Shown here: one piece after another, positions 47,046 to 55,750 of the stretch
How positions within the stretch are numbered: the stretch's first letter is position 1
How the letters are laid out: each line of letters opens with the position of its first letter
Assembly: GCA_047971485.1 (NCBI GenBank)
Contig: JBKDZR010000041.1
Span: 1-64,000 of the forward strand
Origin: JBKDZR01 sp047971485
GTDB lineage: Bacteria; Pseudomonadota; Alphaproteobacteria; Rhodobacterales; Rhodobacteraceae
Direction of reading: 5' to 3'
DNA: 64,000 nt
Translations under genes and position numbers: made by a program
Notes under the pieces: generated by a model
Database searches by the model: none
What the model saw: the letters and a program-made list of their open reading frames with translations, nothing else
What the model was told of the DNA's origin: nothing

Positions 47046-47497
47046 GGACGACACCACAGCAACGCGATTCCCTGCCCCTGCGTCAGACGCGCCCCCGGGC
47101 CCCTATCCACAGCCGCACGGTCGGTAACGCATGCCTCACGGCCCCGTGAAATGAAATTCCAAGGCACGAAAAAACATCGGATTTTTGTCTCCGTAAAATT
47201 GACGACCGCCAAGAAACGCATGACGTGGGGTCAGAGATCGGAAACATTCCTTGAGATGCCATTAACAATTCATTAAAACGCATTCCCGGCAGCGGCGAAA
47301 TTTTTAAAACCGCGCCAAACTCAGGGCAATTGCCGCCATTAAGGTTAAATGACGGAAAAGCCCGAAAAAGGGAAGGCAACCGCCCATGACAGAATGCAGA
47401 CTGACGTAATCACACCCCGGGGATGGGTTTTCATCTTTTTCTCCGGACCCTGTCATGAGGGGCTTTACCCCAGGCCGCCTTTTACCACGTTGTCATT

Positions 47498-47555
47498 GTC
47501 ACGAGTAAGGTCGATGCACCGCGCAGGACAGAAAGGACCCACAAGTCACGAGTAA
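47498..47555. promoter_or_regulatory. Direct repeat pair GTCACGAGTAA
   Basis: Two exact 11-bp copies spaced 47 bp start-to-start, upstream of the VPLPA-CTERM gene. They may be binding sites of an unidentified regulator. No palindrome is evident within the unit. Confidence 0.35.
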
Positions 47556-47750
47556 ACCACGATTTTTCCGTCTCCACACAGGCTGGACATTAATCGTAAA
47601 CAGAACATTTTCTTTTCTGAGACCGACAAATCCGGCAGAATGGGAAACAGTTCAACCCGTATAAAAGTAAAGGTGTGATCCGTAAAACCCTCGCGGTGCT
47701 CGATTTAACCCTTGCCCAAGGCAAGCATTTCTCTCCCGCACTGGCGAATA

Positions 47751-47794
47751 CAATTCCAGAATTTGGAAAAATACTTTTCCGAAATATGGAATTG
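47751..47794 (+). promoter_or_regulatory. Leader hairpin before the VPLPA-CTERM gene
   Basis: Outer arms CAATTCCA / TGGAATTG are perfect; inner GGAAAA / TTTTCC closes around ATAC, with a few mismatches and a G-T pair between. It ends 16 bp before the ATG at 47811. It may be a leader attenuator or ribosome-site switch. Confidence 0.4.
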
Positions 47795-47810
47795 CGGCCA
47801 CAAAACAGAC

Positions 47811-48734
47811 ATGGACAAAGGCGTTCTTGATATCGGCTTTGGGAAACACTGGCGGAACCGGTGTCCGGCGCTTTCCCACCAGCCCGGCCCCTCGGATCCG
47901 CTGACCGGCCCGGCGAGGCCCCGGCATGTCTCTATCGCGCATCTGTTGCGCTCGGCTGCGGCCATTGTCGTACTGGCCCTGCCAGCCCAAGCCGCCACGC
48001 TGCCAGCTGAAGACACCAGACCCGCCACTGCTGTTTTTCCGAATTCCGAGGCAAAATGGTGGCCACGTGCCGATTTCATGGGCGGGCCCTGTATTCTGGA
48101 CGGCGATCTCGAAAAGGCCTTTTCCAAGGGCAGCCGTCTGCCCCGCACCTGCATCGAACGGCCCTGCGAGGATCTGCTGACCCTCAAGCGCATGGACCGC
48201 GAGGTGTTCGGCCGCGCGCCCGAGGAGGCCGAGGTCAAACGCTATAACAGCGCCTGGGTCTATCGCTGCATGGTCGAAAACCATGACGAAGACTGGGGTC
48301 CGCTGCAATTCTATGAATTGTTCGCCAATGCGTTGGGACCAGTCAAACAGATGGTCGCCACCAATCACTGGCCTGAGCCCGGCACGACCCTGCCCTACAC
48401 ACAGGATGGCAGCACGACATGGACCGGCGGCTGGACCCCGTTCAACTGGGGCGGCGGTGGCGGTGGCGGTGGCGGTGGCTCATCCCCCCCGCGCCCCAAA
48501 GGGGGCAAGCCGGGTGGTGGCCATCCCCCGCCGCACAAACTGCCCCCGGAAGAGATTGATCCGCCAATTGCCAACCCTCTGCCGCCGCTCCCCCCCGGAC
48601 CGGATCGGCCAATAACACCGCCGAGCCCACCGTTGGCCCAGGTTCCGTTGCCCGCAACCGGAATGCTGTTGGGCGGTGCGCTTGTCGCCGGGCTTGCCCT
48701 TCACCGGCGACGCCGCCGGGCAACGGACGGCTGA
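47811..48734 (+). CDS. VPLPA-CTERM surface protein of unknown function
   Basis: A 307-residue protein that I do not recognise apart from its ends. The tail VPLPATGMLLGGALVAGLAL plus a basic cluster is the VPLPA-CTERM sorting signal of Rhodobacterales, processed by an exosortase and linked to exopolysaccharide. The middle has four cysteines (PCILD, TCIERPCEDLL, YRCMVENHDEDW), then a ten-glycine run and a long proline-rich stretch, probably a wall-spanning stalk. A signal peptide core (LLRSAAAIVVLALPAQA) lies about 45 residues after the ATG. A better ATG at 47926 is out of frame by a CT dinucleotide, so the start may be frameshifted. No exosortase gene is nearby. Confidence 0.72.
   Translation: MDKGVLDIGFGKHWRNRCPALSHQPGPSDPLTGPARPRHVSIAHLLRSAAAIVVLALPAQAATLPAEDTRPATAVFPNSEAKWWPRADFMGGPCILDGDLEKAFSKGSRLPRTCIERPCEDLLTLKRMDREVFGRAPEEAEVKRYNSAWVYRCMVENHDEDWGPLQFYELFANALGPVKQMVATNHWPEPGTTLPYTQDGSTTWTGGWTPFNWGGGGGGGGGGSSPPRPKGGKPGGGHPPPHKLPPEEIDPPIANPLPPLPPGPDRPITPPSPPLAQVPLPATGMLLGGALVAGLALHRRRRRATDG
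48450..48479 (+). repeat. GGCGGT hexamer run encoding ten glycines
   Basis: Alternating GGC/GGT codons make a tandem hexanucleotide run inside the VPLPA-CTERM gene, just before the proline-rich stalk. Such runs can change length by slippage in whole codons, altering linker length without frameshift. Confidence 0.8.
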
Positions 48735-48744
48735 ACCCGTGGGA

Positions 48745-50271
48745 TCAGCCGATCAGCACCCCCAACAGCAGGAACAGCCCTGCTGACAACAGCGCCGAGG
48801 CCGGCACCGTGATCACCCAGGCGGCAACGATCGTCATGAAATGCGACCGCCGCACCAGCTTGCGGCGGCGCCGTTCCTCGGTCGCCAGGCGTTTCCCCGG
48901 GGCGCGGGCCTCACTGATCCGGCGGGCCCGGCGTTCCATGAACCATTCCCGATACAACCCGACCCCAAAGATCCCGCCAACAGCGATATGGGTCGAGCTG
49001 ACCGGCAGCCCCAGCCAGGACGCCAGAATGACCGTGACCGCCGCCGACAGCGACACGCAATAGGCCCGCATCGGATTAAGCTTGGTGATCTGGCTGCCCA
49101 CCATGCGGATCAGGCGCGGCCCGAACAGCACCAGACCAAAGGAAATCCCGAAGGCCCCGATCAACATCACCCAAAGCGGCAGGGACACCTTGCCGGCGAT
49201 ATCCCCGGTCTGCTGAACATGGACGATAGCCGCCAACGGCCCGACCGCATTGGCGACGTCATTGGCCCCATGGGCAAAGGACAAAAGCGCAGCGGACAGC
49301 ACCAGGGGCAGGGCAAACAACCGCTTCAGCGATCGGTTGCGGTTTTCCAACCCGGCCGATTGCCGGCGGATCAACGGCACCGCCAGAAGATAGCTGACCG
49401 CCCCCGCGCCGGCCCCGATCAACAAGGCCAGTCCAATACCGATATCCGCAATCCGACTGAACCCTTTCAGCGCCAGATAAGCCCCGAACGCCCCGGCCAT
49501 CAGACCGATCAGCACCGGGGTCCAGACACGGGCCGCCGCGATCTTGTCCTCGCAATAAATGATCCGCCACTTGATGAAGGCCAGCATCACCGCCGCGATC
49601 CCGCCTCCGATCAGCGGCGAGACCACCCAACTGGCCGCTATGGCCGCCATCGTTGGCCAGTTTACCGCCGTCATCCCGGCCGCAGCCACGCCCGCACCAA
49701 GGACACCGCCCACCACAGCATGGGTGGTCGACACCGGTGCCGACATCCAGGTGGCGATATTCACCCAGATCGCCGCTGATAACAGCGCCGACATCATCGC
49801 CGTGACAAACACCGATCGCGTGGCCACGCTGGCCGGGTCGATGATACTTTTCGAAATCGTCGAAACCACATCCCCCCCGGCGATCAGCGCCCCAGCGCTT
49901 TCGCAAACGGCAGCGATGGCGATGGCCCCGACCATGGGCAGCGCCTGGGCACCGACAGCCGGCCCCATGTTGTTGGCCACATCATTGGCCCCGATATTCA
50001 GCGCCATATAGGCCCCGAACGCCGCCGCCACGACAATAAAGACCGTGCCCGACGACTGGCCCGCGATCAACAGCGCCGCCAGCCCGGCCAGCACGATGAA
50101 ACACAGCGAGATCCCCACCCCGACCAAGGGCCGGGAAATGTGCATCGTCGCATATTCCAGCCGCGACACACGCTTGAGATCGCGATCCAGCGTGCGCCAC
50201 TGGTTGGCATCCTCGGCGCGCTGTGGGGTCAGGCCCAGGGCCGGATCGGGCCGCGGCGTCATGTCGGTCAT
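48745..50271 (-). CDS. Inorganic phosphate transporter, PiT family
   Basis: A 508-residue permease with the duplicated PiT signature: NIGANDVANNMGPAVGAQ in the first half and SFAHGANDVANAVGPLAAIV in the second, plus paired SAPVSTTHAVVGG and GLPVSSTHIAVGG loops. About ten helices, an N-terminal cytosolic tail of about 45 residues and a basic loop near residue 460. It takes up phosphate with H+ or Na+. It overlaps the NUDIX gene stop by 4 bp, so the two are cotranscribed. Convergent with the VPLPA-CTERM gene (10 bp). Confidence 0.94.
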   Translation of the reverse strand: MTDMTPRPDPALGLTPQRAEDANQWRTLDRDLKRVSRLEYATMHISRPLVGVGISLCFIVLAGLAALLIAGQSSGTVFIVVAAAFGAYMALNIGANDVANNMGPAVGAQALPMVGAIAIAAVCESAGALIAGGDVVSTISKSIIDPASVATRSVFVTAMMSALLSAAIWVNIATWMSAPVSTTHAVVGGVLGAGVAAAGMTAVNWPTMAAIAASWVVSPLIGGGIAAVMLAFIKWRIIYCEDKIAAARVWTPVLIGLMAGAFGAYLALKGFSRIADIGIGLALLIGAGAGAVSYLLAVPLIRRQSAGLENRNRSLKRLFALPLVLSAALLSFAHGANDVANAVGPLAAIVHVQQTGDIAGKVSLPLWVMLIGAFGISFGLVLFGPRLIRMVGSQITKLNPMRAYCVSLSAAVTVILASWLGLPVSSTHIAVGGIFGVGLYREWFMERRARRISEARAPGKRLATEERRRRKLVRRSHFMTIVAAWVITVPASALLSAGLFLLLGVLIG

Positions 50272-50735
50272 GCGACAACCTCTTGTGGCAGGTTCCGAAG
50301 CAACGCCTTGAGATCGGGTTCATCGACCGCATCGGCGGCCTCATCGGGGCGCATCCAGCGGCGTTCGCGCTGACCGGCCTCGGGATAGTCATCCTCCAGC
50401 GCGGCCACCTTGATCGCATAGACATCGACATCGGTCCGGACAGGCACCCCCCCGGCCAGCCGCTTGTCATAGCGATAGCGGCCAATGGGCACCGGCCGCA
50501 CCCCGGGCGCACGGACACCGCCCTCTTCCCAGGCTTCCTGCAAGGCCACACTGGCCGCATCGAAGCCCCGCTTGGGCCAGCCCTTGGGCAGGATCCAGCG
50601 CCGGGTATCATGCGAGGTCAGGACCAGAATCCGGGGGCCATCCTTCGTCTTGCGATAGCACAGCGCCGCAACCTGAAAATGGGTCGGCCGACCCAGCAAT
50701 GGGCGAATCATGTTCTCCCAAATCAACCGTATCAT
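50268..50735 (-). CDS. NUDIX hydrolase (diphosphoinositol-polyphosphate phosphohydrolase-like)
   Basis: A protein of about 155 residues with the Nudix fold; the box reads GFDAASVALQEAWEEGGV, in which the usual first Glu and the Arg of REx2EE are replaced (ALQEAWEEGG), a variant seen in alphaproteobacterial DIPP-type enzymes. LPKGWPKRG precedes it. It probably hydrolyses a nucleoside or inositol polyphosphate, which fits its coupling to a phosphate transporter. Start at ATG 50735 is preferred; 50747 is possible. Confidence 0.82.
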   Translation of the reverse strand: MIRLIWENMIRPLLGRPTHFQVAALCYRKTKDGPRILVLTSHDTRRWILPKGWPKRGFDAASVALQEAWEEGGVRAPGVRPVPIGRYRYDKRLAGGVPVRTDVDVYAIKVAALEDDYPEAGQRERRWMRPDEAADAVDEPDLKALLRNLPQEVVA

Positions 50736-51057
50736 AATCGCATCCATCCCCTTGAACGGCCGCCGTTTGCATCGGCGCACCGCAAAAATCAACCTTAAGG
50801 CGAGCAGGCAGATCTTCGGCACCGGGGGCCACCCCGGACGGTCCAACGGCGCAGTGGGCGTGATTTCAACCAAATGTCAAGGGAGCCATAGGCCAAAATC
50901 CATCCCGGGACGGCAGCCGGCCCCGGATCCGCCCCTCCCATGGCCCGGATCCTCCCACTTCCGCGATCAGACTGCAGGTGACCCAGGGTTTCGATCACGA
51001 AAGCTTGACATATGCGGCATCCTGTCGGCTAATGCCTCAAGATCAACGAGAAGGCCA
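50736..51057. other. Divergent intergenic region between NUDIX and ADP-ribosylglycohydrolase genes
   Basis: About 320 bp with no convincing gene. It must contain two divergent promoters. I see no strong palindrome or terminator in it. Confidence 0.5.
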
Positions 51058-51117
51058 ATGCTCCAAGTCATCCCACATTGCCCCCCGCGCCACGACGCCG
51101 GGCGCCGCCCGGTTTGA
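51058..51117 (+). CDS. Possible 19-residue leader peptide coupled to the downstream gene
   Basis: ATG at 51058, preceded by GAGAAGG, opens a 19-codon frame (MLQVIPHCPPRHDAGRRPV) whose TGA overlaps a TTG of the ADP-ribosylglycohydrolase frame as TTGA. It could be a coupling leader. Alternatively the two frames were once one gene and a single-base indel separated the ATG from the body. Confidence 0.35.
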   Translation: MLQVIPHCPPRHDAGRRPV

Positions 51118-52127
51118 CCTTGGACCCCCGTCTTGATCGGGCCTGTGGGACGCTGCTGGGCCTGGCCTTGGGCGATGCGCTGGGGATGCCCTCGCAAACC
51201 CTGCCCCGGGCCGAGATCACCGCGCGCTATGGCCGGATCACCGGCTTGATCGACCCGTTTGATGGGCATCCCGTGTCACACGGGTTGATCGCGGGCCAGG
51301 TCACCGATGACACCGAACAAAGCTTTCTTCTTGCCAAGCGCCTGCTGGCCGATCCGCCGCATTTCGATGAACCCGCCTGGGCCCGCGACCTGCTAGACTG
51401 GGAGGCCGATATCCGCGCCCGCGGGGTGCGCGACCTGCTGGGCCCTTCGACCAAGGCGGCGCTGGATGCCTTGCTGGCCGGGGTGCCGGCGACGGAAACC
51501 GGACGGGCCGGCACGACCAATGGCGCAGCCATGCGGATTGCGCCGGTGGGCATCGCCACACCGCCCCGCATACCCCACCTGATCGATCGGGTCCTGCTGA
51601 CCTGCCGTGTTACCCACAACACGGCCGAGGCCATCGCCGGGGCAAGTGCCGTCGCCATGGTGATCAGCCGCGGCATCGACGGGGCCAGCTTTGACGACGC
51701 GCTGGACGACGCGCTGGATGCCGCCCGCGCCGGCCAGCGCCAAGGCCATCCCGTCGGGGCGCCCGACATGGCCGGGCGTATCGCCCGAGCGCTGGATCTG
51801 GCTGCTGCCGGCGACGAGGCGGCCATCGCCACGCAGGTCGGCACCTCTGTCGCATCGCACCACGCGGTGCCGGCGGCCTTTGCCGTCTTGCGGCTGGCCA
51901 ATGGGGACATATGGCGGGCCGGGCTGATCGCGGCCAATATCGGCGACGACACCGACACGATCGGCGCCATTGCCGGGGCCATGGCCGGGGCCTGCGGCGG
52001 AACAGCCCCCCTGCCGGCCCCGGCCGTGGCCCGGCTGCGCAAGGTCAATGATCTGCCCATCGAGGACACGGCCCAGGCGCTGTTGGCCCTGCGCGACACG
52101 GGGCACACTGCGGGGCAGACGACATGA
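51114..52127 (+). CDS. ADP-ribosylglycohydrolase-family protein
   Basis: A protein of about 337 residues of the ARH/DraG fold. Metal-binding signatures are GLALGDALGMPSQ, GQVTDDTEQSFL (first Mg2+ site) and NIGDDTDTIGAIAGAMAG (second site); HNTAEAIAGASA and ASHHAVPAAFAVL are conserved. The family cleaves N- or O-ribosyl (glycosyl) bonds from proteins or small molecules. No in-frame ATG precedes the conserved domain, so a TTG must be used; 51114 is chosen for its overlap with the leader stop, with 51078 and 51120 as alternatives. First gene of an operon with a PfkB kinase and an ABC importer, suggesting a small imported glycoside as substrate. Confidence 0.85.
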   Translation: MTLDPRLDRACGTLLGLALGDALGMPSQTLPRAEITARYGRITGLIDPFDGHPVSHGLIAGQVTDDTEQSFLLAKRLLADPPHFDEPAWARDLLDWEADIRARGVRDLLGPSTKAALDALLAGVPATETGRAGTTNGAAMRIAPVGIATPPRIPHLIDRVLLTCRVTHNTAEAIAGASAVAMVISRGIDGASFDDALDDALDAARAGQRQGHPVGAPDMAGRIARALDLAAAGDEAAIATQVGTSVASHHAVPAAFAVLRLANGDIWRAGLIAANIGDDTDTIGAIAGAMAGACGGTAPLPAPAVARLRKVNDLPIEDTAQALLALRDTGHTAGQTT

Positions 52128-53071
52128 GCGCGCTATTGCAAATGACCAGCCCGGTGATTGATCTTCTCTATGAGGTCCGCGCCCTGCCCCTTTCAGGTCA
52201 GGAGGCGGTGGTGACTGGGTTTGCCATGGCGCCCGGCGGGGGCTTTAACGCCATGATCGCCGCCCGGCGCGCCGGGATGGCGGCGGTCTGTGGCGGCACC
52301 CTGGGCACCGGTCCGTTCGCCCGGATGGTTGCGACGGCACTGGATGCCCAGGGGATCCCCAGCGCGCAACCGTCCTTGCCGGATCGTGACGCCGGCTGTT
52401 GCACCGTGCTGATCGAACCCTCGGGCGAGCGCAGCTTTGTCCATGCCGATGGCGCCGAAGGGGTGATGCGCCCCGAGACCCTGGCCGCCATCGACCTGAC
52501 CGGGATCGGCTGGGTCCTGATCTCGGGCTACAGCCTGCGCGATCCGGCCACGGCCAACGCACTGGGCAACTGGGTCACCGGCACACCTGCCTTGCCCCCG
52601 CTGGTCTTTGATCCCTCGCCACTGGTGGCGGAACTGAGCCCCGAAGCCCTGGCCCCGATCATGGCCCGCACCGCCTGGATCAGCGCAAATGCCCAGGAGG
52701 CCACGGTGCTGACCGGTCTGGCCGATCCCACAGCCGCTGCCCGGGCGCTGGCCCGGGGCCGTCAGGGCGCTGTCGTTCGCGACGGGGCGGCGGGCTGCAT
52801 CCTGGCCACAGGCGATCTCTGCCAACAGATCCCGCCCCACAAGGTCCAGCCCATCGACACGAATGGCGCCGGCGATACCCATATCGGCAGCTTCATCGCC
52901 CGGCTTGATGCCACCGGCGATGCCCTGCACGCTGCGCATTACGCCAATATCGCCGCCGCCCTGTCCACCACCCGCAAGGGCCCGGCCACCGCCCCGCAGC
53001 GCCCCGAGGTTGAGACGCTGATGACATCCCGGCCCGCACAGACCCACGCCAGAATGGAGACACACCCATGA
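52124..53071 (+). CDS. PfkB-family carbohydrate/nucleoside kinase
   Basis: A 315-residue ribokinase-like kinase. The PfkB motifs are MAPGGGFNAMIAARRAG near the N-terminus and DTNGAGDTHIGSFIARL with the catalytic Asp near 250. VIDLLYEV and the small lid resemble ribokinase or nucleoside kinases. With the ARH-type glycohydrolase it could phosphorylate the freed ribose or nucleoside. ATGA overlaps with both neighbours show strict co-translation. Confidence 0.88.
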   Translation: MSALLQMTSPVIDLLYEVRALPLSGQEAVVTGFAMAPGGGFNAMIAARRAGMAAVCGGTLGTGPFARMVATALDAQGIPSAQPSLPDRDAGCCTVLIEPSGERSFVHADGAEGVMRPETLAAIDLTGIGWVLISGYSLRDPATANALGNWVTGTPALPPLVFDPSPLVAELSPEALAPIMARTAWISANAQEATVLTGLADPTAAARALARGRQGAVVRDGAAGCILATGDLCQQIPPHKVQPIDTNGAGDTHIGSFIARLDATGDALHAAHYANIAAALSTTRKGPATAPQRPEVETLMTSRPAQTHARMETHP

Positions 53072-54102
53072 AATCCGCCTTGCTTCTGATCCCCTGCCTT
53101 GCCCTCGCCGCCGGCGGGGCCATGGCCGATGACATCCGGGTGCTGAACTGGCAAGGCTACGGCACCGATATCGACTGGTCGGTCAAGGCCTTTGCCGAGG
53201 CCACAGGCCACAAGGTCATCCATGAATATTTCAACTCCGAGCAGGAGATGCTGACCAAGCTGCGCACCAATCCCGGTGCCTATGACGTGGTGATGATCAA
53301 CGTCGCCTTCAGCCCTCAGGCCCAGGCCGAAGGGCTGATCGCCCCCGTTGATACCAGCCAGATCCCCCATTACGGCGGGATTACGGCCAACTTCACCGAA
53401 ACCCCCAGCCTGAATGCCGATGGGCAGGTTTATGGCGTGCCCTGGAGCTGGGGGCTGACCTCCTTTGCCGTCAGCACCCAGGCCTTCCCGACGCCACCGG
53501 ACACGCTGCAGGTGTTCTGGGATCCCGAGCACAAGGGCCGGGTATCCATCCGCGATGATGCGGTTGAGGCCGTCCAGTTCGGCGCCCTCGCCAGCGGCCA
53601 GAACATCAACGACATCACCGACATGACGGCGGTGAAGGACAAGCTGACGGCCCTGATGCCACAGATCCGCACCTTCTGGAGCTCGGAAAACGACTGGAAC
53701 CAGTACATGGCGGCGGGGGAATTCGACCTGGCCACCTATTGGTCCGGCTCAGCCAGCCGATCCGCGGAACTGGGCCTGCCCATCGCCTTCGTCGTACCCC
53801 AGGAAGGGGCGATCGGCTGGCTGGACAGCCTGTCGATCCCGGCCAGTTCCACCCACAAGGCCGCTGCCGCCCAGTTCATCAACTGGATGATCGACCCGGA
53901 TTTCTACGTGAAATGGGCCGAGGATGGCGCCCCCGCATCCGCCAATGGCCAGGCCGCCGCCGCCCTGCCGGATGGGGCCTTCAACAAGCGCGTGCTGGGC
54001 GATCCGCAGGTTGTGGCCCGGGTTCAGTTCCAGGCCCCGATCACCGATGAACAACGGGGCAGCTACCTAAAACTGTGGCAGGATCTGAAGGCCGCCCAGT
54101 AA
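53068..54102 (+). CDS. ABC transporter substrate-binding protein (PotD-like)
   Basis: A 344-residue binding protein with signal peptide MKSALLLIPCLALAAGGAMA. The mature start DDIRVLNWQGYGTDIDWSVK and the segments AYDVVMINVAFSP, VYGVPWSWGLTSFAV and VVPQEGAIGWLDSLSIPASS are of the spermidine/putrescine (PotD/PotF) family. Polyamine-type binding proteins vary widely in ligand, and here the neighbours point to a glycosylated amine or nucleoside-like compound. ATGA overlap with the kinase gene. Confidence 0.88.
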   Translation: MKSALLLIPCLALAAGGAMADDIRVLNWQGYGTDIDWSVKAFAEATGHKVIHEYFNSEQEMLTKLRTNPGAYDVVMINVAFSPQAQAEGLIAPVDTSQIPHYGGITANFTETPSLNADGQVYGVPWSWGLTSFAVSTQAFPTPPDTLQVFWDPEHKGRVSIRDDAVEAVQFGALASGQNINDITDMTAVKDKLTALMPQIRTFWSSENDWNQYMAAGEFDLATYWSGSASRSAELGLPIAFVVPQEGAIGWLDSLSIPASSTHKAAAAQFINWMIDPDFYVKWAEDGAPASANGQAAAALPDGAFNKRVLGDPQVVARVQFQAPITDEQRGSYLKLWQDLKAAQ

Positions 54103-54116
54103 CCCCGGAGATCGCC

Positions 54117-54968
54117 ATGGCCCAGCCCGAGACACGCCGCCTGATCACCCTGCTCAGCCCCGCCTATCTGTGGCTGACGCTGGCGGTGTTTCTGCCGCTC
54201 TCGGCCATGGTGTTCTTCTCCTTCGTCTCGGAGGTGCCCTTTGGCGGGGCCGAATGGCACGTCACCCTGGCCAATTACCGCGCCTTTTTCGAGACCGGCA
54301 CCTATGCCAGCCTGCTGTGGAAATCGCTGAAACTGGCCTTCGCCGTCACCCTGGTCTGCGTGATCATCGGGTTTCCCTGCGCCCTGGTACTGGCCAAGCA
54401 GATCCAGGGCCGCGCGCAGGGTGCCTTGTTTTTGCTGGTGATCCTGCCGTTCTGGTCAAACTCGCTGGTGCGGATATTTTCCTGGGCGATCGTACTGCGC
54501 GGCAATGGCGTGCTGGAACGCGGGCTTGAGATGATCCTGCCCTTTGATGTCAGCCTGAACCTGATGTTCACTACCCCAGCGGTGGTCATCGGGCTGGTGC
54601 ATTCCTACCTGCCCTATGTGATCCTGACGACCTATCTGGCGCTGCAGGCGGTCGATGACACGCTGATCGACGCGGCCCGTTCCATGGGGGCGGGGCCGCT
54701 GACCATCCTGTGGCGGATCCTGTTGCCGCTGTCGCTGCCGGGGCTGCTGGCCGGTGCGGTGCTGATTTTCGTGCCCGTGGTCGGATCCTTCATGGAGCCG
54801 CGCATTTTGGGCGGACGCATGGGCACCTATTTCGGCACCGTGATCGAGGATCAGTTCGTTGCCGTCTTCAACTGGCCTCTGGGGGCCGCCCTGTCCTTCA
54901 TCCTGCTGGCCGTGGTGCTGATCATCCTGGGCCTGGCCAGCCCTGTCCTGCGGAGGGCACGGCTATGA
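54117..54968 (+). CDS. ABC transporter permease (PotB-like)
   Basis: A 283-residue permease with six helices and the EAA loop LIDAARSMGAGPLTILWRILLP. LSPAYLWLTLAVFLPLSAMV is the first helix. The start at 54117 follows CCGGAGATCGCC. It overlaps the next permease gene by 4 bp. Confidence 0.9.
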   Translation: MAQPETRRLITLLSPAYLWLTLAVFLPLSAMVFFSFVSEVPFGGAEWHVTLANYRAFFETGTYASLLWKSLKLAFAVTLVCVIIGFPCALVLAKQIQGRAQGALFLLVILPFWSNSLVRIFSWAIVLRGNGVLERGLEMILPFDVSLNLMFTTPAVVIGLVHSYLPYVILTTYLALQAVDDTLIDAARSMGAGPLTILWRILLPLSLPGLLAGAVLIFVPVVGSFMEPRILGGRMGTYFGTVIEDQFVAVFNWPLGAALSFILLAVVLIILGLASPVLRRARL

Positions 54969-55750
54969 CCCCCAGGGCCCTGCGGCTCGCCGGCCATATC
55001 TGGCTGGGGCTGATCCTGATTTTCCTCTATGCTCCGATCTTGGTGATGGCGGCCATGTCGTTCAATGCCTCGCCCTTTTACCAGCTGCCCTTCGAGTTCT
55101 CGACCCAATGGTACGGGAAACTGGCGGGCAATGGCGCGATTACCGAAGCCGCCCTGCGATCCCTGGCCATCGCCTGCGCCACGACGGTGATCGCTACCAC
55201 TCTGGGCACCGCCGCGTCTCTGGCCCTGTTTCGCTATGATTTTCCCGGCAAACGGGTGTTTCAGGTGCTGCTTTTTCCGCCCATCGCCATTCCGTGGCTG
55301 ATCACCGGCACCGCCATGCTGATCTTCTTTTTCGGCATCGGCATCGGGCGCGGCACCCCGGCGGTGCTGATCGGTCATGTGGCGCTGGCCCTGCCCTATG
55401 TCATCGTCGTGGTCAGCGCGCGGCTGGCGACCTTCGACATCACGCTGGAGGATGCCGCCCGTTCCATGGGCGCCGGGCCGTGGACGGTCACCCGCCGCGT
55501 GACCCTGCCCTGGATCCTGCCGGGGATCGTGGCCGGGGCGCTGTTCGCCTTTGCCGTCAGCTTCGATCAGTTCGTCGTCTCCTACTTCCTGTCGGAACCT
55601 GGCGACAGCACCCTGCCGGTGCTGATCTACACGGCGATCCGCAAGGGCTTTACCCCGGAAATCAACGCGGTCTCGACCCTGATCATCGCCGTGTCCATGG
55701 CGGTCATGCTGATCGCCGCCCGGTTCGCCAATTTCGGAGGAGATCGCTGA
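54965..55750 (+). CDS. ABC transporter permease (PotC-like)
   Basis: A 261-residue permease, six helices; the EAA loop is TLEDAARSMGAGPWTVTRRV. LILIFLYAPILVMAAMSFNA at the start and SFDQFVVSYFLSEPGDSTLP are typical of PotC. Its stop shares one base with the ATPase start (TGATG). Confidence 0.9.
   Translation: MTPRALRLAGHIWLGLILIFLYAPILVMAAMSFNASPFYQLPFEFSTQWYGKLAGNGAITEAALRSLAIACATTVIATTLGTAASLALFRYDFPGKRVFQVLLFPPIAIPWLITGTAMLIFFFGIGIGRGTPAVLIGHVALALPYVIVVVSARLATFDITLEDAARSMGAGPWTVTRRVTLPWILPGIVAGALFAFAVSFDQFVVSYFLSEPGDSTLPVLIYTAIRKGFTPEINAVSTLIIAVSMAVMLIAARFANFGGDR

Larger units (their letters stand above)
47046..47810. other. Gene-free, AT-richer stretch with repeats and a hairpin
   Basis: About 765 bp without a convincing gene, visibly richer in A and T than its surroundings. 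It holds two copies of GTCACGAGTAA (47498-47508 and 47545-47555, 47 bp apart) and a long imperfect hairpin at 47751-47794. Short open frames inside lack ribosome sites and family features. It most likely contains the promoter and 5' leader of the VPLPA-CTERM gene, but an unrecognised small RNA cannot be excluded. Confidence 0.6.

Noticed and set aside
47926..48180. Alternative ATG frame at the start of the VPLPA-CTERM gene as an independent gene
   Set aside because: Its translation has no family features and overlaps the conserved Cys region of the main frame; only its ATG is of interest as a possible original start.
48450..48479. Tandem GGCGGT run considered as a CRISPR or minisatellite
   Set aside because: It is an in-frame glycine linker of alternating codons without spacers; listed only as a simple repeat.
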